NCBI RefSeq assembly: GCF_900101845.1
Contig: NZ_FNAM01000002.1
Span: 186,001 to 250,000 of the forward strand
DNA: 64,000 bases
DNA from: Sporomusa acidovorans
GTDB taxonomy: Bacteria > Bacillota > Negativicutes > Sporomusales > Sporomusaceae
Reading direction: 5' to 3'
Shown in pieces: positions 21,497-32,902 of the stretch (the first letter of the stretch is position 1; every line of letters starts with the position of its first letter). Position numbers and translations under genes: made by a program. The notes under the pieces were generated by a model. It saw only the letters and a list, made by a program, of their open reading frames with translations, searched no databases and was not told where the DNA came from.

Positions 21497-22734
21497 AGCC
21501 TCACCCCTGCCGAATAAGCGATCAAAAATAACAACATGCCGACAAGCCCGCCGACAATAGAACCATTAATCCTGATCATCTGCAAATCATTAAGCACTTT
21601 GTCCTCAATATAGACTACCAGTTCTTCATTGCTAAAGCTTTCTAAATAGGTGCGGACAATTTGGCCGATCTGCCCGTGATTTTGACTAACCCATCTTGCC
21701 AGCCAAACAGCCAGGTACCGGTCGAACCAAACTGTCTTTCGCGGATCAGCCACCGCCTCGTCTGCCAGTTTTGCCGTTTGTTTCACCGCCCAGGTAATTC
21801 CGCTGACAGTAAGTTCAGGATGAGCGGCCGGCATCTTAGCCAGATGCTCAGCCAGTTTCACCAGTAAAGGCCGCAACACCGCCTCAGCCTGATCGGCAAG
21901 TACGGAGTTTTGCTGCAGATTACCGGCAAATTCCGTCAGCCATTCCCTAAGCGTAAGACGGAGCGGGTGTTCCTGCCCGGACTCCACTTTGTCCAGCAAA
22001 CCGATTAACTTGTCCTGGATGAGGCTGGCAACTGCCATAGGATCAAGATTTAAGAGATTTTCCAATATCCAGCCTACCAGTTTACGCTGATTGTTTCTGA
22101 CTGCGTAGGCCTGAAGCGCCTGACTGTATATCCCGGCAATTAACTGGGTAAGTTCCGGGTCAGCTGCCAACTGCTTTATTTCGCTAATCACCAGTTCCGT
22201 CATTTTGTCGGCAAACCCTTTGTTAAGAGACCACTCCAAAGCTTGTCCGGCGAGCGGCGCAAGCCGTATATAGCTTTGCCGCTCTGCGAGCAGCAACTCC
22301 AGCGCGGCTGCCAGCTGGCCGGCATCAACTGTATAATTTGCTTCCCTGGCTAAATCTTTTATGAACAAGGAGAGGCGCCGCCGGGAATCAGCGCTGTTGA
22401 CACAGCCCAGTATCAGCCGTGCTAACCCTGCCTTTTCCAGGGTCTCCTTAATATTAGCCGCCGTTACAATTTCTTCTTCGACCATAGTGACAATCGCATT
22501 AAAAAGTCTGTCACGATTTTTGGGTATAATGGCTGTACGATAAGGAATTGACAAAGGCTTGCGAAACAGAGCGGTTACTGCGTACCAGTCGGCTAAACCG
22601 CCGACCATTGCCGCACTAAAACCACTGTGAATCAATCCGCCCCAGAAAGTAGCCTGAAAGGGATAGCTTAGGACAAATCCGGCCGCCGCCCCGGCTAAAG
22701 TCAATCCCGCTTTATACGTATTATTGATTGCCAA
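21493..22734 (-). CDS. DUF445 family membrane-associated protein (first of pair)
   Basis: A 413-residue paralogue of the next gene downstream. Motif VGGLADWYAVTALFRKPLSIPY is at about residues 44-65 and the C-terminal anchor is INGSIVGGLVGMLLFLIAYS. Both copies keep the IRING(S/V)I-(V/I)GGLVG end. Function unknown; conserved as a linked pair, they may form a hetero-oligomer at the membrane. Start is TTG at 22734 with GAAGGTGAT upstream. The gene diverges from the small plus-strand gene at 22957. Confidence 0.9.
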   Translation of the reverse strand: MAINNTYKAGLTLAGAAAGFVLSYPFQATFWGGLIHSGFSAAMVGGLADWYAVTALFRKPLSIPYRTAIIPKNRDRLFNAIVTMVEEEIVTAANIKETLEKAGLARLILGCVNSADSRRRLSLFIKDLAREANYTVDAGQLAAALELLLAERQSYIRLAPLAGQALEWSLNKGFADKMTELVISEIKQLAADPELTQLIAGIYSQALQAYAVRNNQRKLVGWILENLLNLDPMAVASLIQDKLIGLLDKVESGQEHPLRLTLREWLTEFAGNLQQNSVLADQAEAVLRPLLVKLAEHLAKMPAAHPELTVSGITWAVKQTAKLADEAVADPRKTVWFDRYLAVWLARWVSQNHGQIGQIVRTYLESFSNEELVVYIEDKVLNDLQMIRINGSIVGGLVGMLLFLIAYSAGVRL

Positions 22735-22781
22735 CCTATCACCTTCTTACCTATATATCCTGCTCTCTATTCTAAGCCAAA

Positions 22782-22810
22782 TTGACAATTATTGAAAGCA
22801 GCCGTATAAT
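22782..22810 (+). promoter_or_regulatory. Sigma-A promoter for the 58-aa gene
   Basis: TTGACA and TATAAT are consensus and exactly 17 bases apart. Transcription would begin near 22817, giving a leader of about 140 bases before the 58-codon gene. The leader has no recognised riboswitch. Confidence 0.8.
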
Positions 22811-22956
22811 CGGCCAATTCGTGAGATTTGACGATATGAACATGAATGATTACCTGTTACCTGCCGCCAGTAAAACCTTTGCTATGCACAGGCCTTTGCC
22901 ATCATGGGTCAACCAGAGTACAATGAGATGAAACTAAAAATAAAGGGGGTGAGACA

Positions 22957-23133
22957 ATGTCGATCATACGCTGGCTATGGCATGCTATTAGCGGGTGCCC
23001 TGAGGCAGATTTAGACCACACCATGTACGGTACCACTCACTGCCGCACTTGCGGGCGGGTTACTTTTGTCTCAGACACGCTCCCTAAAATAACCCGGCTT
23101 AAAACGCCTGCACGCCGCCTTAGCTATCATTAA
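22957..23133 (+). CDS. Small protein with zinc-ribbon-like cysteines, 58 aa
   Basis: This 58-residue frame has a good ribosome site (AAGGGGGTGAG) and lies behind a consensus promoter. It encodes MSIIRWLWHAISG then GCPEADLDHTMYGTTHCRTCG, with cysteines and histidines spaced like a small treble-clef or zinc ribbon (C14, H29, C30, C33 region), and a basic C-terminus ending RLSYH. No family was recognised. A hairpin follows the stop. The convergent ABC permease gene ends 43 bases downstream. Confidence rests on promoter, ribosome site and composition. Confidence 0.6.
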   Translation: MSIIRWLWHAISGCPEADLDHTMYGTTHCRTCGRVTFVSDTLPKITRLKTPARRLSYH

Positions 23134-23138
23134 TATCC

Positions 23139-23170
23139 ACCCCGGGTGCACCGGGGTTACATAAAAAAGC
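23139..23170 (+). terminator. Possible terminator between convergent genes
   Basis: ACCCCGG and CCGGGGT form a 7-bp GC-rich stem between the stop of the 58-aa gene and the convergent ABC permease stop. The T-run is weak on the plus strand. Confidence 0.4.
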
Positions 23171-23175
23171 TGTTT

Positions 23176-23925
23176 TTATATGATCAACCGTTTCGTCAGT
23201 AAGCGAACTGCCAGCGGCAGTAAGAAAACAGCAAGCACCGCGAGCACCCCGGCATGCACCAGCAGGCCGGGGTGATAGTTTCCCAAGGCCATTGCCCGGC
23301 ATACTTCCACGCTGTGGAAAATCGGATTTACCCAAGCCACTGCCTGCGCCCAGCCGGGCATGGAATCGATCGGAAAAAACACACCCGAAAATAAATAGGC
23401 CGGCGTCAAAAACAAGGTAATATAGTAATTAAAATTGTCAATATTGGCGGTTATCCCCGTATAGCAGATAGCCAACAGGGAAAATGCCAGTCCCGGGATA
23501 ATAAGAAATACGGGAATAACGAGAGCCCACCACGACCGGACCTGCCCCAGCGCCGAAATTACGGACAAAATTACCACACCAAATACCATGCTCTTAAAGG
23601 TGGCATACAGTATCTCGCCGGCAACGATATCGCAAAGCCTGACCGGCCCTGCCAGCATAGCCTGAAAAGTTTTCTGATAATGCAGCCTGATGAAGCTGCC
23701 ATACGTGCACTCGAAGGAAGCGGCAAACATCGCGGAAGAAGCCACCATGCCGGGCGCGATATACTGAAGATAAGTCAGCCCCTCCATATCCTGGACAAAG
23801 GTCCCAAGTCCATAGCCCATCGCGGTTAGATATAGTAATGGTTCGATAAAATTAAACATAATAGTAGTGAACCAGATTTTGCGAAATACGGCCATATGAC
23901 GGGCAAATATTCTGATGGCTGCCAT
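23176..23925 (-). CDS. ABC-2 type transporter permease
   Basis: A 249-residue integral membrane protein with six predicted helices. FIEPLLYLTAMGYGLG and the C-terminal PAYLFSGVFFPIDSMPGWAQAVAWVNPIFHSVEVCR are hallmarks of the ABC-2/NodJ export permeases. It forms an exporter with the ATPase encoded just upstream; the stop and start overlap as TAATG, so translation is coupled. The ATG at 23925 was chosen on that overlap rather than a longer in-frame start at 24033. NodJ-like permeases export lipo-oligosaccharides or drugs; the substrate here is unknown. Confidence 0.9.
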   Translation of the reverse strand: MAAIRIFARHMAVFRKIWFTTIMFNFIEPLLYLTAMGYGLGTFVQDMEGLTYLQYIAPGMVASSAMFAASFECTYGSFIRLHYQKTFQAMLAGPVRLCDIVAGEILYATFKSMVFGVVILSVISALGQVRSWWALVIPVFLIIPGLAFSLLAICYTGITANIDNFNYYITLFLTPAYLFSGVFFPIDSMPGWAQAVAWVNPIFHSVEVCRAMALGNYHPGLLVHAGVLAVLAVFLLPLAVRLLTKRLII

Positions 23926-24854
23926 TATTCTTCTTCCCCCATACCGGTAAGTTTCAAAAACACATCTTCCAGATTGGCCGGCCGCAGCAAACAGAGATGC
24001 CGGGGTACTCCCCAGCCATCCAAACTGTTCCATAAGGCCTCCCCGTCGTCGGCATAGAAAAACAATCCGTCCAGTACCTGGATCACTTCACCGCCCCAGG
24101 ATATTACCTTGTCGGCCAGCCCTGCCGGTACCTGTGCCAGCGGCAAATGCACCTCAATTGCATAAGCCCTCACAAATTTCTCAATTAAGCACTGTGGACT
24201 GCCTTCAGCTAAAATGACCCCCTGGTGCATAATGACCAAATTGTCGCATAGCTGTACAGCTTCTTCCATATAGTGTGTCGTCAGAATGAGCGTTACCCCG
24301 TCGGCTTTAAGGCTGCGCAGCTTTTGCCAGACCAGGTGCCGCGCCTGCGGATCAAGACCGGTCGTCGGTTCATCTAAGATGACAAGTTCCGGGTGGTTCA
24401 TCAACGCTCTGGCAATTACCAAACGACGTTTCAGACCGCCTGATAAACTTTCAATTGTACTGTGTGCCTTATCTTCCAGTCCCATAAAAGTCAGCAGTTC
24501 TTGGCCCCTAATCCGCGCCTGAGCACGTGTGAGCCCGAAAATTATCCCATACACTTCGAGATTTTCCATAACATTTAAATCATCATCAAGATTATCTTCC
24601 TGGGGGACAACGCCCAGTCTTGCTTTAAGGGCCGGCGGCGTCAGCCGGAAGGACTCGCCAAATAACCATAAGCGGCCTTCCTCGATCGTGGACATGCCGT
24701 ACATCATGCGCATAGTCGTTGTCTTACCCGCGCCATTATGTCCCAGAAAGCCAAAACATTCGCCGGCATTGATGTGAAAGGTAATGCCTTTCAGCGCCCG
24801 AAAATCGCCATAGGTCTTACCGAGGTTTTCCGCCTTGACAACGGTTGTGCTCAC
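23925..24854 (-). CDS. ABC transporter ATP-binding protein (NodI/DrrA-like)
   Basis: A 309-residue ATPase. Walker A is GHNGAGKTTTM (about residues 38-48), signature LSGGLKRRLVIARAL, Walker B LVILDEPTTGLDPQ and H-loop LILTTHYMEEA. The C-terminal extension ends in NLEDVFLKLTGMGEEE, typical of the DrrA/NodI subfamily that partners ABC-2 permeases. Start is GTG at 24854 with GGAAAGGATG upstream. It energises the permease encoded by the overlapping downstream gene. Confidence 0.92.
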   Translation of the reverse strand: MSTTVVKAENLGKTYGDFRALKGITFHINAGECFGFLGHNGAGKTTTMRMMYGMSTIEEGRLWLFGESFRLTPPALKARLGVVPQEDNLDDDLNVMENLEVYGIIFGLTRAQARIRGQELLTFMGLEDKAHSTIESLSGGLKRRLVIARALMNHPELVILDEPTTGLDPQARHLVWQKLRSLKADGVTLILTTHYMEEAVQLCDNLVIMHQGVILAEGSPQCLIEKFVRAYAIEVHLPLAQVPAGLADKVISWGGEVIQVLDGLFFYADDGEALWNSLDGWGVPRHLCLLRPANLEDVFLKLTGMGEEE

Positions 24855-24960
24855 AGTATCATCCTTTCCGGTTGTACTAATGTAATCATACCATTTGCAG
24901 CCAAATTTGTCTTTAGCCTTCCTCCTCCGTGCTTATACTATGATAACCGGTATGCTGCAT

Positions 24961-25022
24961 GTAACTATATACAACGTGCTAAAGAATTTTGCAGGCGGGT
25001 GGTGTGTTGGCAAAAGCGGAAG
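24961..25022 (+). repeat. Dispersed 62-bp repeat, copy A
   Basis: This stretch matches 59192-59252 with two substitutions and one indel over about 62 bases (core GCTAAAGAATTTTGCAGG and GTGTGTTGGCAAAAGCGG). Both copies lie in intergenic DNA behind operons and are followed within 40 bases by GCCTGCAA. No coding role is apparent. Confidence 0.75.
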
Positions 25023-25053
25023 CCTTCTAGGGTTTTTGAGAAAAATAAGGCAA

Positions 25054-25087
25054 AAGCCTGCAAATCCTATGCAAGATTTGCAGGCTT
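25054..25087 (-). terminator. Terminator of the ilv-leu operon
   Basis: AAGCCTGCAAATC and GATTTGCAGGCTT form a perfect 13-bp stem 47 bases beyond the ilvB stop, with T-rich sequence on the minus side (TTTTGCCTTATTTTT). Confidence 0.75.
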
Positions 25088-25134
25088 CTTTCTATCCTTG
25101 TTTATTACGCATCGTCAAATTTATCTGGAGAATA

Positions 25135-26805
25135 TTAATCCATTTCCACATAATCATCGATCGCCCCGCCGGGGGCAATCATCGGCGTCACCAAATCCTC
25201 GGTGGCAATATTAGCCACGATCATCCCCGGACCCGGTCTCTGCCAGGCTGTCGCAAAGGCTTCGCTAAACTCAGCCGGACTATTGGTTACGGTTGCCGGA
25301 ATGGCAAAAGCACCGGCAAAGGCTTTAAAATCCATTGGCACTGGCAACAGTGAGTTCACATACCGTTTATCATAAAAGCAATGCTGCAATTGCCGCACCA
25401 TACCCAGGCTGTAATTATTAATAACAATAGAAATAATAGGTAGTTTTTCGACTGCCACGGTGTAGAGTTCACACCCTGTCATCTTCAGTCCGCCATCGCC
25501 CACAATGTGAATAACGCGATTAGCCGGTACGGCCAACTGCGCGCCCAGAGCCGCCGGCATCCCAAACCCCATGGCGCCAAGGCCGCCGGCTGTCAGAAAA
25601 CTGCGCGGACATTTAGCCTCCAAATACTGGGCAGCCCACATTTGATGCTGGCCGACATCGGTGACATAAATAACGTCCCGCCCTGCCGTCTGCCGGTTGA
25701 GCTCCTGCATAACCCAGGGAGCTGAAAGTGTTTCTGTTGAAACAGTTGCCGCATACTCTTGCCGCCACTCTTTAATTGTTGCCCACCATGCGGACAAATC
25801 TCCCGGGGTTACGGAGTCTGAGAGTTCTTGCAGAATCCTATTCATTTCCCCTACCAACGGCACGGCGGCATCGACATTTTTATGCACCTCGGCCGGATCA
25901 ATATCGATATGAATAATGGTCTTGCCGGCGGCGTAACTGGCACGGTCACCTGTCACCCTGTCATTAAACCGGCTGCCGGTTACAATCAGCACATCGGCCT
26001 CACGGACAGCCTGATTAGCAAGCTTAAGGCCATGCAAGCCCGTCATGCCTAATAGGTTCTTGTGTCCTCCGGGGAAAGCGCCGATGCCCATCAGCGTCGT
26101 GGCAACAGGCAAATTGCTTTTTTCAACAAACGCAGACAGCGCACCCCCGGCATTGGCGCTGATGCAGCCGCCGCCGGCAAGCAGCACCGGTCTTTTGGCC
26201 GCACTAACAGCCGCGGCTGCTTTGGCGATCAAGGCCGGTAAATCCGGCGACTGTCTGACAAGGGCTGCATGAGAATAATTTGCTTCTATTCCCGCAAAAT
26301 CGCGCTTTGTGGACTGAACATCGCGGGGTACATCCACAAGCACCGGACCCGGCCGCCCGGAACGCGCAATAGCAAAGGCGCGACGCATAATCGCCGGCAG
26401 CTTTGTTATATCTTTGACTAAAAAGTTGTGTTTGGTAACCGGCATGGTTATGCCGGTAATATCAATCTCCTGGAAAGCATCCCGGCCGATTAAATTGGTC
26501 TGAACCTGCCCGGTGATTGCCACAACCGGTACGGAGTCCATAAATGCATTGGCTAAACCGGTAACCAGATTGGTAGCTCCCGGACCTGCGGTCGCAATAC
26601 ATACCCCCACTTTGCCGCTTGCTCTGGCGTAACCGTCGGCTGCATGGGCAGCGCCTTGCTCATGCACAGTCAGCACATGATGTATGGGCGAGTCATAGAG
26701 TGCATCAAAAAGCGGCAAATTTGTGCCGCCAGGATAACCAAATACGGTATCTACGCCCTCTTTAACAAGAATAGCCACGATAGCCTGCGCACCTGTCATG
26801 AGCAT
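25135..26805 (-). CDS. ilvB: Acetolactate synthase large (catalytic) subunit
   Basis: A 556-residue ThDP enzyme that condenses two pyruvates (or pyruvate plus 2-oxobutyrate), the first common step of valine, leucine and isoleucine synthesis. The catalytic Glu is in VHEQGAAHAADGYAR (about residue 48), the FAD-binding middle domain is present, and the ThDP motif runs from GDGGLKMTGCEL to IVINN (about 440-465). Start ATG at 26805 follows GAGGTGA. It is the last gene of the operon, while its regulatory subunit IlvN is the first, about 5.5 kb upstream; the usual order is ilvB-ilvN side by side. The gap to leuB is 11 bases. Confidence 0.95.
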   Translation of the reverse strand: MLMTGAQAIVAILVKEGVDTVFGYPGGTNLPLFDALYDSPIHHVLTVHEQGAAHAADGYARASGKVGVCIATAGPGATNLVTGLANAFMDSVPVVAITGQVQTNLIGRDAFQEIDITGITMPVTKHNFLVKDITKLPAIMRRAFAIARSGRPGPVLVDVPRDVQSTKRDFAGIEANYSHAALVRQSPDLPALIAKAAAAVSAAKRPVLLAGGGCISANAGGALSAFVEKSNLPVATTLMGIGAFPGGHKNLLGMTGLHGLKLANQAVREADVLIVTGSRFNDRVTGDRASYAAGKTIIHIDIDPAEVHKNVDAAVPLVGEMNRILQELSDSVTPGDLSAWWATIKEWRQEYAATVSTETLSAPWVMQELNRQTAGRDVIYVTDVGQHQMWAAQYLEAKCPRSFLTAGGLGAMGFGMPAALGAQLAVPANRVIHIVGDGGLKMTGCELYTVAVEKLPIISIVINNYSLGMVRQLQHCFYDKRYVNSLLPVPMDFKAFAGAFAIPATVTNSPAEFSEAFATAWQRPGPGMIVANIATEDLVTPMIAPGGAIDDYVEMD

Positions 26806-26816
26806 AGCTGGTCACC

Positions 26817-27890
26817 TCACTTTAAGCGGGCAATGACTTGTTGCCCCATTTCTTCGGTCGTAACCCTGGTAAAACCGGGCTGATAAATATCTGCGGTACG
26901 GTACCCATCGGCCAGCACCTGTTCCACTGCATCCTCAATCATGTCGGCGACTTGATTACTTCCGAGCGAATAGCGGAACATCATGGCGGCGGACAGAATC
27001 GTTCCCAGCGGATTAGCCAACCCTTTGCCGGCAATATCCGGCGCCGAACCGTGAATGGGTTCATACAACCCGGTACCGTCACCTAAACTGGCCGACGGCA
27101 ATAGGCCAATAGAACCTGACAAGACGGCAGCCTCGTCACTCAAAATGTCGCCAAACAGATTACCGGTAACAATGACATCAAAACTACCCGGGTTAAGCAC
27201 CAACTGCATGGCACAGTTATCGACATACATGTGGCTTATTTCTACCTGGGAAAAATCCGCTGCCACTTCATTGGCCACTTTCCGCCACAAACGGGAAGTA
27301 GCCAGCACGTTAGCCTTGTCGACCGACACAACTCTGCCTTTGCGCCCCGCCGCAGCCTGACAGGCCAGACGGACAATCCGTTCTATTTCCGGGCGGCTGT
27401 ACATTTCATTGTCACAGGCCTGCTCAATCCCGTTAACGACTGCTGCTTCCCGGCGGGTTCCGTAATAAATGCCCCCATTCAGTTCACGCACAATCAGAAT
27501 ATCGACTGTTTTCACAATTTCGGGCTTTAACGGCGATTGTCCGGCAAGTGCGGAAAAAACCTTGACAGGTCGTAAATTGGCATAGAGGCCCAGCGATTTG
27601 CGCAAACCCAGTATGGCTTTTTCTGCCCTAAGTTCCGGCGCAACCTGATCCCATTTCGGTCCGCCGACAGCGCCTAACAAGACACCGTCCGCCTGCCGGC
27701 ACGCTTCTATTGTATCTTCAGGCAGCGGTACGCCGCAGGCGTCAATGGCCGCCCCGCCGGCCTGTTTATTTTCATAGGTAAATGCTACCCGGCATTTTTC
27801 CGCCGCTGCCTGTGACACCCGCAAGGCCTCGGCTGTGATCTCGGTGCCGATCCCGTCACCGGGAATTATGACAATATGTTTACTACTCAT
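26817..27890 (-). CDS. leuB: 3-isopropylmalate dehydrogenase
   Basis: A 357-residue NAD-dependent beta-decarboxylating dehydrogenase, third step of leucine synthesis. IPGDGIGTEI opens the protein, RELNGGIYYG is the isopropylmalate-specific loop (about residue 140), and GNLFGDILSDEAAVLSGSIGLLPSASLG and EPIHGSAPDIAGKGLANP bind metal and NAD. Length is standard. ATG at 27890 follows GGGGGAG. It lies 32 bases downstream of leuD in the operon. Confidence 0.97.
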   Translation of the reverse strand: MSSKHIVIIPGDGIGTEITAEALRVSQAAAEKCRVAFTYENKQAGGAAIDACGVPLPEDTIEACRQADGVLLGAVGGPKWDQVAPELRAEKAILGLRKSLGLYANLRPVKVFSALAGQSPLKPEIVKTVDILIVRELNGGIYYGTRREAAVVNGIEQACDNEMYSRPEIERIVRLACQAAAGRKGRVVSVDKANVLATSRLWRKVANEVAADFSQVEISHMYVDNCAMQLVLNPGSFDVIVTGNLFGDILSDEAAVLSGSIGLLPSASLGDGTGLYEPIHGSAPDIAGKGLANPLGTILSAAMMFRYSLGSNQVADMIEDAVEQVLADGYRTADIYQPGFTRVTTEEMGQQVIARLK

Positions 27891-27922
27891 GTTCTTCTCC
27901 CCCTGACTTAAGCCGTCTCACT

Positions 27923-28426
27923 TTACGCTTTCTTTTTTGCCAGCAATTGCTGCGTATAGGGTACCAGACCGCCAGCCTGGGCGATATCCTGAATAAATCC
28001 CGGCAGCGCAGGTATGGCAAATTTTTCGCCAGTCGCCAGATTCTCGGCTTCCCCGGCAGCCAAATCAACAGCCAAGGTATCCCCGGCTTTGATGTTATTA
28101 TCGCCTTCTCCCAACTCAATCAGCGGCAAGCCGATATTAATCGCATTGCGGTAAAAAATACGGGCAAAACTTTCCGCCACCACGCAGGCGACACCGGCCG
28201 CCTTTAATGCCCCCGGCGCATGCTCTCTGGACGAGCCGCAACCAAAATTCTTACCGGCCACAATAATATCACCGGCCTCAACCCGGCCGGCAAACGTCGG
28301 ATCAATGTCTTCCATGGCATGAGCGGCCAATTCTTTCATATTCGCTGTATTTAGATACCGGGCGGGAATAATGACATCGGTATCGACATTATCGCCGTAG
28401 CGCCACACTTTTCCGGTAAATCTCAT
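27923..28426 (-). CDS. leuD: 3-isopropylmalate dehydratase small subunit
   Basis: A 167-residue swivel subunit that pairs with LeuC to isomerise 2- to 3-isopropylmalate. [17 protein letters not shown] and the [20 protein letters not shown] motif (about residues 58-77) are diagnostic, and the short length marks the archaeal/clostridial LeuD type. The start overlaps the leuC stop by four bases (ATGA), so the subunits are translationally coupled. Confidence 0.97.
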   Translation of the reverse strand: MRFTGKVWRYGDNVDTDVIIPARYLNTANMKELAAHAMEDIDPTFAGRVEAGDIIVAGKNFGCGSSREHAPGALKAAGVACVVAESFARIFYRNAINIGLPLIELGEGDNNIKAGDTLAVDLAAGEAENLATGEKFAIPALPGFIQDIAQAGGLVPYTQQLLAKKKA

Positions 28427-29691
28427 TGTACTACCTCCTCAGGACCGGCAATCCGCCCTAATACGGCACTGGCTGCCGCCACCGCCGGACCGGCAAGATA
28501 AACCTCACTGTCAACATGACCCATTCTACCGCGGAAATTGCGATTGGTGGTCGCCACCGCCCGCTCGCCTTTGGCCATAATGCCCATATGTCCGCCCAGA
28601 CACGGGCCGCAGGTCGGTGTGCTGACAACAGCCCCGGCTTTGACAAAAATCTCTACATATCCTAATTTTATAGCTTCCAGATATACGGTCTGACTGCCGG
28701 GAATAATGATAGCCCGTACATCCGGGTGGATTTTCCTGCCGTCAAAAATAGCGGCCGCCTGCGCTAAATCCTCAATCCGGCCGTTTGTACAGGAGCCAAT
28801 TATCACTTGCTGAATCGGCGTAGGCGCAATCTCACTCACCGGCCGCACATTCTCCGGCAAATGCGGCAGCGCCACTACCGGTGTAAGTTCGTCTAAGTTA
28901 ATGGCGACCGTTCTTACATACTCGGCAGCCGGGTCAGCGGCTACCGGCGTATAGACCCGCTTAACCCGCCCGGTCAAGTATTGTTCCGTAATGCCGTCAA
29001 TCGGGAAAATACCGTTTTTGCCCCCGGCTTCAATAGCCATGTTGGCAATGGTCAGCCGGTCGGTCATCGTTAGCGAGGCTACGCCCGGCCCGGAAAATTC
29101 AAGGGACTGGTAACGCGCCCCGTCAACACCAATCATGCCGATAAGTTTTAATATGACGTCTTTACCCGATACCCATTTAGCGAGCTTGCCGGTTAGCTCC
29201 ACTTTAATGCTGGCCGGAACCTTAAACCAGGTTTCACCGGTGGCCATCGCGCAGGCCATATCGGTCGAGCCGACGCCGGTGGCAAATGCGCCGACCGCGC
29301 CATAAGTACAGGTATGAGAGTCGGCACCGATAATAACCTCGCCGGGAGCGACAAGCCCCTGTTCGGGCAGCAATACATGCTCAATGCCCATGCGGCCGAC
29401 TTCAAAATAATGAGTAATATTTTGCTTCTTGGCAAACTCCCGGACCGTTTTCGCCATCTCCGCCGATTTAATGTCCTTATTCGGCGTGAAGTGGTCGGGA
29501 ACCAACACAATTTTATCTTTATCAAAAACCTTGTCGCTGATTTGTTCAAATTCTTTAATCGCCGGCGGCGCCGTAATATCATTGCCCAGCACCAAATCCA
29601 GTTTGGCCTTAATCAACTGGCCAGGGTGAACTTCGCTCAATCCCGCATGGGCGGCAAAAATTTTTTCTGTCATCGTCATCGGTCTAGCCAT
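28423..29691 (-). CDS. leuC: 3-isopropylmalate dehydratase large subunit
   Basis: A 422-residue [4Fe-4S] hydro-lyase subunit of the LeuC type-2 (HacA-like) group. [13 protein letters not shown] begins the domain, [35 protein letters not shown] and [13 protein letters not shown] carry the three iron-sulfur cysteines. The ATG at 29691 is preferred: GGGAGG lies 8 bases upstream, and the leuA stop ends 5 bases earlier. The gene acts with LeuD in the leucine branch. Confidence 0.97.
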   Translation of the reverse strand: MARPMTMTEKIFAAHAGLSEVHPGQLIKAKLDLVLGNDITAPPAIKEFEQISDKVFDKDKIVLVPDHFTPNKDIKSAEMAKTVREFAKKQNITHYFEVGRMGIEHVLLPEQGLVAPGEVIIGADSHTCTYGAVGAFATGVGSTDMACAMATGETWFKVPASIKVELTGKLAKWVSGKDVILKLIGMIGVDGARYQSLEFSGPGVASLTMTDRLTIANMAIEAGGKNGIFPIDGITEQYLTGRVKRVYTPVAADPAAEYVRTVAINLDELTPVVALPHLPENVRPVSEIAPTPIQQVIIGSCTNGRIEDLAQAAAIFDGRKIHPDVRAIIIPGSQTVYLEAIKLGYVEIFVKAGAVVSTPTCGPCLGGHMGIMAKGERAVATTNRNFRGRMGHVDSEVYLAGPAVAAASAVLGRIAGPEEVVQ

Positions 29692-29696
29692 GATCA

Positions 29697-31241
29697 TTAC
29701 CTCCCTGCTGCCTGCTCCACTGCGGGGAACCCGCAAACAGCCAGCATCTTGTTAATCGCACTCACATATGCTTTAGCGCTTGCTTCAATTACATCGATGG
29801 ACAAGCCGCGGCCACTAAAGGTGTGATCGTCCCGTTCAATCCAGACCGTTGCTTCTCCCAGTGCATCCTCACCGGCAGTGACGGCTTTAAGCTGATAATC
29901 TTTAAGGCCAATCGGAAATCCCACTGCCTGTTCGACAGCCTTGATGACAGCGTCCACCGGACCATTGCCGCAACTGGCGGCTTCCGACAGGCCGGCACTG
30001 GTTCTTAGCTGCACAGAGGCTGTGGCCAATGTCTGGTTGCCACTTGCCACATGATGATAAGCAAGCGTATACCACTCCGGTCTTACCGCAGCTTTTTCCG
30101 CAACTAGCGCCTCAATGTCTTTATCAAATACCATTTTTTTCCTGTCTGCCAGTTCCTTGAATTTCGCGAACAGGGTATTAATCGTATCCGTGTCAATTTC
30201 ATACCCCAAATGTTTAAGACGTTCTTCAAAAGCATGGCGTCCGGAATGTTTCCCGAGCACGATTGCATTGCGGCTGATACCAACCGCTTCGGGGCTCATA
30301 ATCTCATAAGTCAGCGGATTATTGAGCACCCCATGCTGATGAATACCTGATTCATGAGCAAACGCATTGTCGCCCACGACAGCCTTGTTAGGCGGTACGG
30401 CAATACCTGTCAGCGTGCTGACAAGGCGGGAAGTCCGGTAGATCTGCTGTGTATTGATAGCAGTGCAGGCCTGGTAATACTCACGGCGGGTTTGCAAGGC
30501 CATAACCAATTCTTCCATAGCCGCATTGCCGGCCCGTTCTCCCAGTCCGTTGATCGTACATTCCACCTGGCTGGCTCCCGCAGCGATGGCGGCCAGCGAG
30601 TTGGCTACTGCCATGCCTAAGTCATCATGGCAGTGTACGCTGATGACGGCTTCCTCAATATTAGGCACATGCTCGCGGATGTAGGTGATCAGCGCGCCAA
30701 ATTCGACAGGCGTGGTATAACCCACCGTATCGGGAATATTAATTACATTGGCACCGGCGGCAATAGCTTTTTCATATACCTGACAGAGAAAATCCCAATC
30801 AGAACGGGAAGCGTCCTCTGCCGAAAATTCAACATCGGCTACCAGGCTTTTAGCATAACTTACTGCCTTTTCCACACGGTTTAGCAACTCCGCCCGGGTC
30901 ATTTTCAATTTGTGTTCAAGATGAATATCACTGGTGGCAATAAATGTATGAATTCGTGGTTTTTCCGCCTTTTTTATCGCCTTATAGGCTGCTTCAATGT
31001 CCCTTTCATTGGCACGGGCAAGTGCCGCAATCGTAGGGCCTTTTACCTTAGCGGCAATTTGACTTACAGCCTCAAAATCGCCGGGCGAGGCAACCGGAAA
31101 CCCGGCCTCAATGACATCAACTTTTAGCTTTGCGAGCGCTAAAGCAATTTCCACCTTTTCTTCTGTTTGCAGGCTTACTCCCGGCGTTTGCTCGCCATCA
31201 CGGAGGGTAGTGTCAAATATTTGAATTTTTCGAGCTTCCAT
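29697..31241 (-). CDS. leuA: 2-isopropylmalate synthase
   Basis: A 514-residue enzyme condensing acetyl-CoA with 2-oxoisovalerate, the committed step of leucine synthesis. [17 protein letters not shown] (residues 7-23) supplies the metal Asp and catalytic Arg; [16 protein letters not shown] binds metal; the C-terminal LeuA allosteric domain (about 390-500) with [12 protein letters not shown] gives leucine feedback. Start ATG at 31241 follows GCGAGGTAAT. It is separated from ilvC by about 100 bases holding a 13-bp hairpin. Confidence 0.97.
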   Translation of the reverse strand: MEARKIQIFDTTLRDGEQTPGVSLQTEEKVEIALALAKLKVDVIEAGFPVASPGDFEAVSQIAAKVKGPTIAALARANERDIEAAYKAIKKAEKPRIHTFIATSDIHLEHKLKMTRAELLNRVEKAVSYAKSLVADVEFSAEDASRSDWDFLCQVYEKAIAAGANVINIPDTVGYTTPVEFGALITYIREHVPNIEEAVISVHCHDDLGMAVANSLAAIAAGASQVECTINGLGERAGNAAMEELVMALQTRREYYQACTAINTQQIYRTSRLVSTLTGIAVPPNKAVVGDNAFAHESGIHQHGVLNNPLTYEIMSPEAVGISRNAIVLGKHSGRHAFEERLKHLGYEIDTDTINTLFAKFKELADRKKMVFDKDIEALVAEKAAVRPEWYTLAYHHVASGNQTLATASVQLRTSAGLSEAASCGNGPVDAVIKAVEQAVGFPIGLKDYQLKAVTAGEDALGEATVWIERDDHTFSGRGLSIDVIEASAKAYVSAINKMLAVCGFPAVEQAAGR

Positions 31242-31268
31242 GCCATTACCTCGCTTTCATTTTAGTGT

Positions 31269-31300
31269 ATACGAGTCAGGGCAAATTCCCTGACTCGTAT
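31269..31300. other. Perfect 13-bp hairpin between ilvC and leuA
   Basis: ATACGAGTCAGGG and CCCTGACTCGTAT flank a 6-base loop. On the plus strand it is followed by TTTTT, so it would terminate antisense transcription. On the operon strand there is no T-run, so it may instead be an RNA stability or processing element. Confidence 0.55.
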
Positions 31301-31343
31301 TTTTGTTTAACTCTTTTGAAAAACTTTTCCTGACAACCGGCCG

Positions 31344-32859
<1,516 letters not shown>

Positions 32860-32902
32860 TTTATTCTCCTTTGCGCGTAAGTTTGGGCATGCGCCTAAAA
32901 AT

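Noticed and set aside
24895-25353. A 152-codon plus-strand frame downstream of the ABC ATPase
   Set aside because: It runs through the dispersed repeat and terminator and then into the antisense of ilvB; composition and ribosome site do not support a gene.
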